Below, in pieces: positions 63,990 through 64,000 of a stretch of 64,000 nucleotides of DNA. The translations under genes were made by a program, and so were the position numbers. How positions within the stretch are numbered: position 1 is the first letter of the stretch; the number at the start of each line of letters is the position of its first letter. Below the pieces are notes generated by a model. It was given only the letters and a program-made list of their open reading frames with translations. It did no database searches and was not told the DNA's origin. The stretch covers positions 121,565 through 185,564 of the forward strand of contig NZ_QPJL01000006.1 in assembly GCF_003337565.1 (NCBI RefSeq), given 5' to 3'. The stretch comes from Paracoccus lutimaris (GTDB lineage: Bacteria > Pseudomonadota > Alphaproteobacteria > Rhodobacterales > Rhodobacteraceae).

Positions 63990-64000
63990 TTACTTGATGA
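63990..64000 (-). CDS. Possible 3' end of the next gene (perhaps tuf)
   Basis: On the minus strand the last bases read ...ATC AAG TAA, with a terminator 56 bases later. EF-Tu genes commonly stand upstream of rpsJ, and many end in Ile-Ile-Lys or Ile-Ile-Glu. Only three codons are visible, so the identity is a guess from context. Confidence 0.25.

Overview
The window is GC-rich, densely coded bacterial DNA. Gene content points to an alphaproteobacterium of the Rhodobacteraceae/Paracoccaceae type, most likely close to Paracoccus. The clues are a bztABCD-type general amino-acid ABC transporter, an ATP12 chaperone, phosphatidylcholine synthase, a LuxR/LuxI pair, a 338-aa RpoA, a HspQ gene and a 102-aa S10. 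The genus is an inference from family knowledge; no search was run.

Layout. 1-864: the 3' end of mutS. 861-4864 (minus): a four-gene Anbu cluster (ATP-grasp, alpha-E, transglutaminase-like protein, proteasome-like Anbu peptidase). 5090-7753: a secreted RTX metalloprotease with an upstream lipoprotein gene. 7910-10361: a complete IS1595-family transposon with 24-bp perfect inverted repeats and an 8-bp target duplication. It carries three cargo genes: an orphan Cas2-like protein, a 49-aa protein and a DUF3800 protein. 10488-14931: an anti-sigma partner pair, hspQ, creA, a Na/Pi cotransporter with a Pho-box-like site, and a phosphoesterase. 14986-19611: serA, serC and serB, with a small periplasmic glycosyltransferase gene between serC and serB. 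19713-32264: pcs, an orphan peptide-binding protein, two cell-wall enzymes, dadA, an MFS exporter, a peptide ABC transporter without its own binding protein, and a D-amino-acid transaminase. 32353-38028 (minus): a membrane-anchored RTX-like protein and bztABCD. 38176-42298 (minus): five overlapping genes (rarA, crcB, a pseudouridine synthase, a HAD phosphatase, ATP12). 42360-43707 (minus): a luxR-luxI quorum-sensing pair.

44050-62218 (minus) holds the S10, spc and alpha ribosomal-protein clusters in the usual order, rpsJ to rplQ, with secY, adk and rpoA. Two foreign-looking interruptions break it. Between rplP and rpmC sit two plus-strand genes for membrane-anchored, Asp-rich RTX-like proteins and the 3' remnant of a third copy. 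Between rpmD and rplO sits a minus-strand gene for an outer-membrane-type protein. Intrinsic terminators follow rplP and rpmD, and rpmC has its own candidate promoter, so the superoperon appears to be re-cut into several transcription units. A YcxB-like membrane protein and an alpha/beta hydrolase lie upstream of rpsJ. The last 11 bases may be the end of the next gene, possibly tuf.

The items most worth following up are the cargo-bearing IS1595 element, the RTX gene family inserted in the ribosomal operon with its truncated relic, and the hairpin over the luxI ribosome-binding site.
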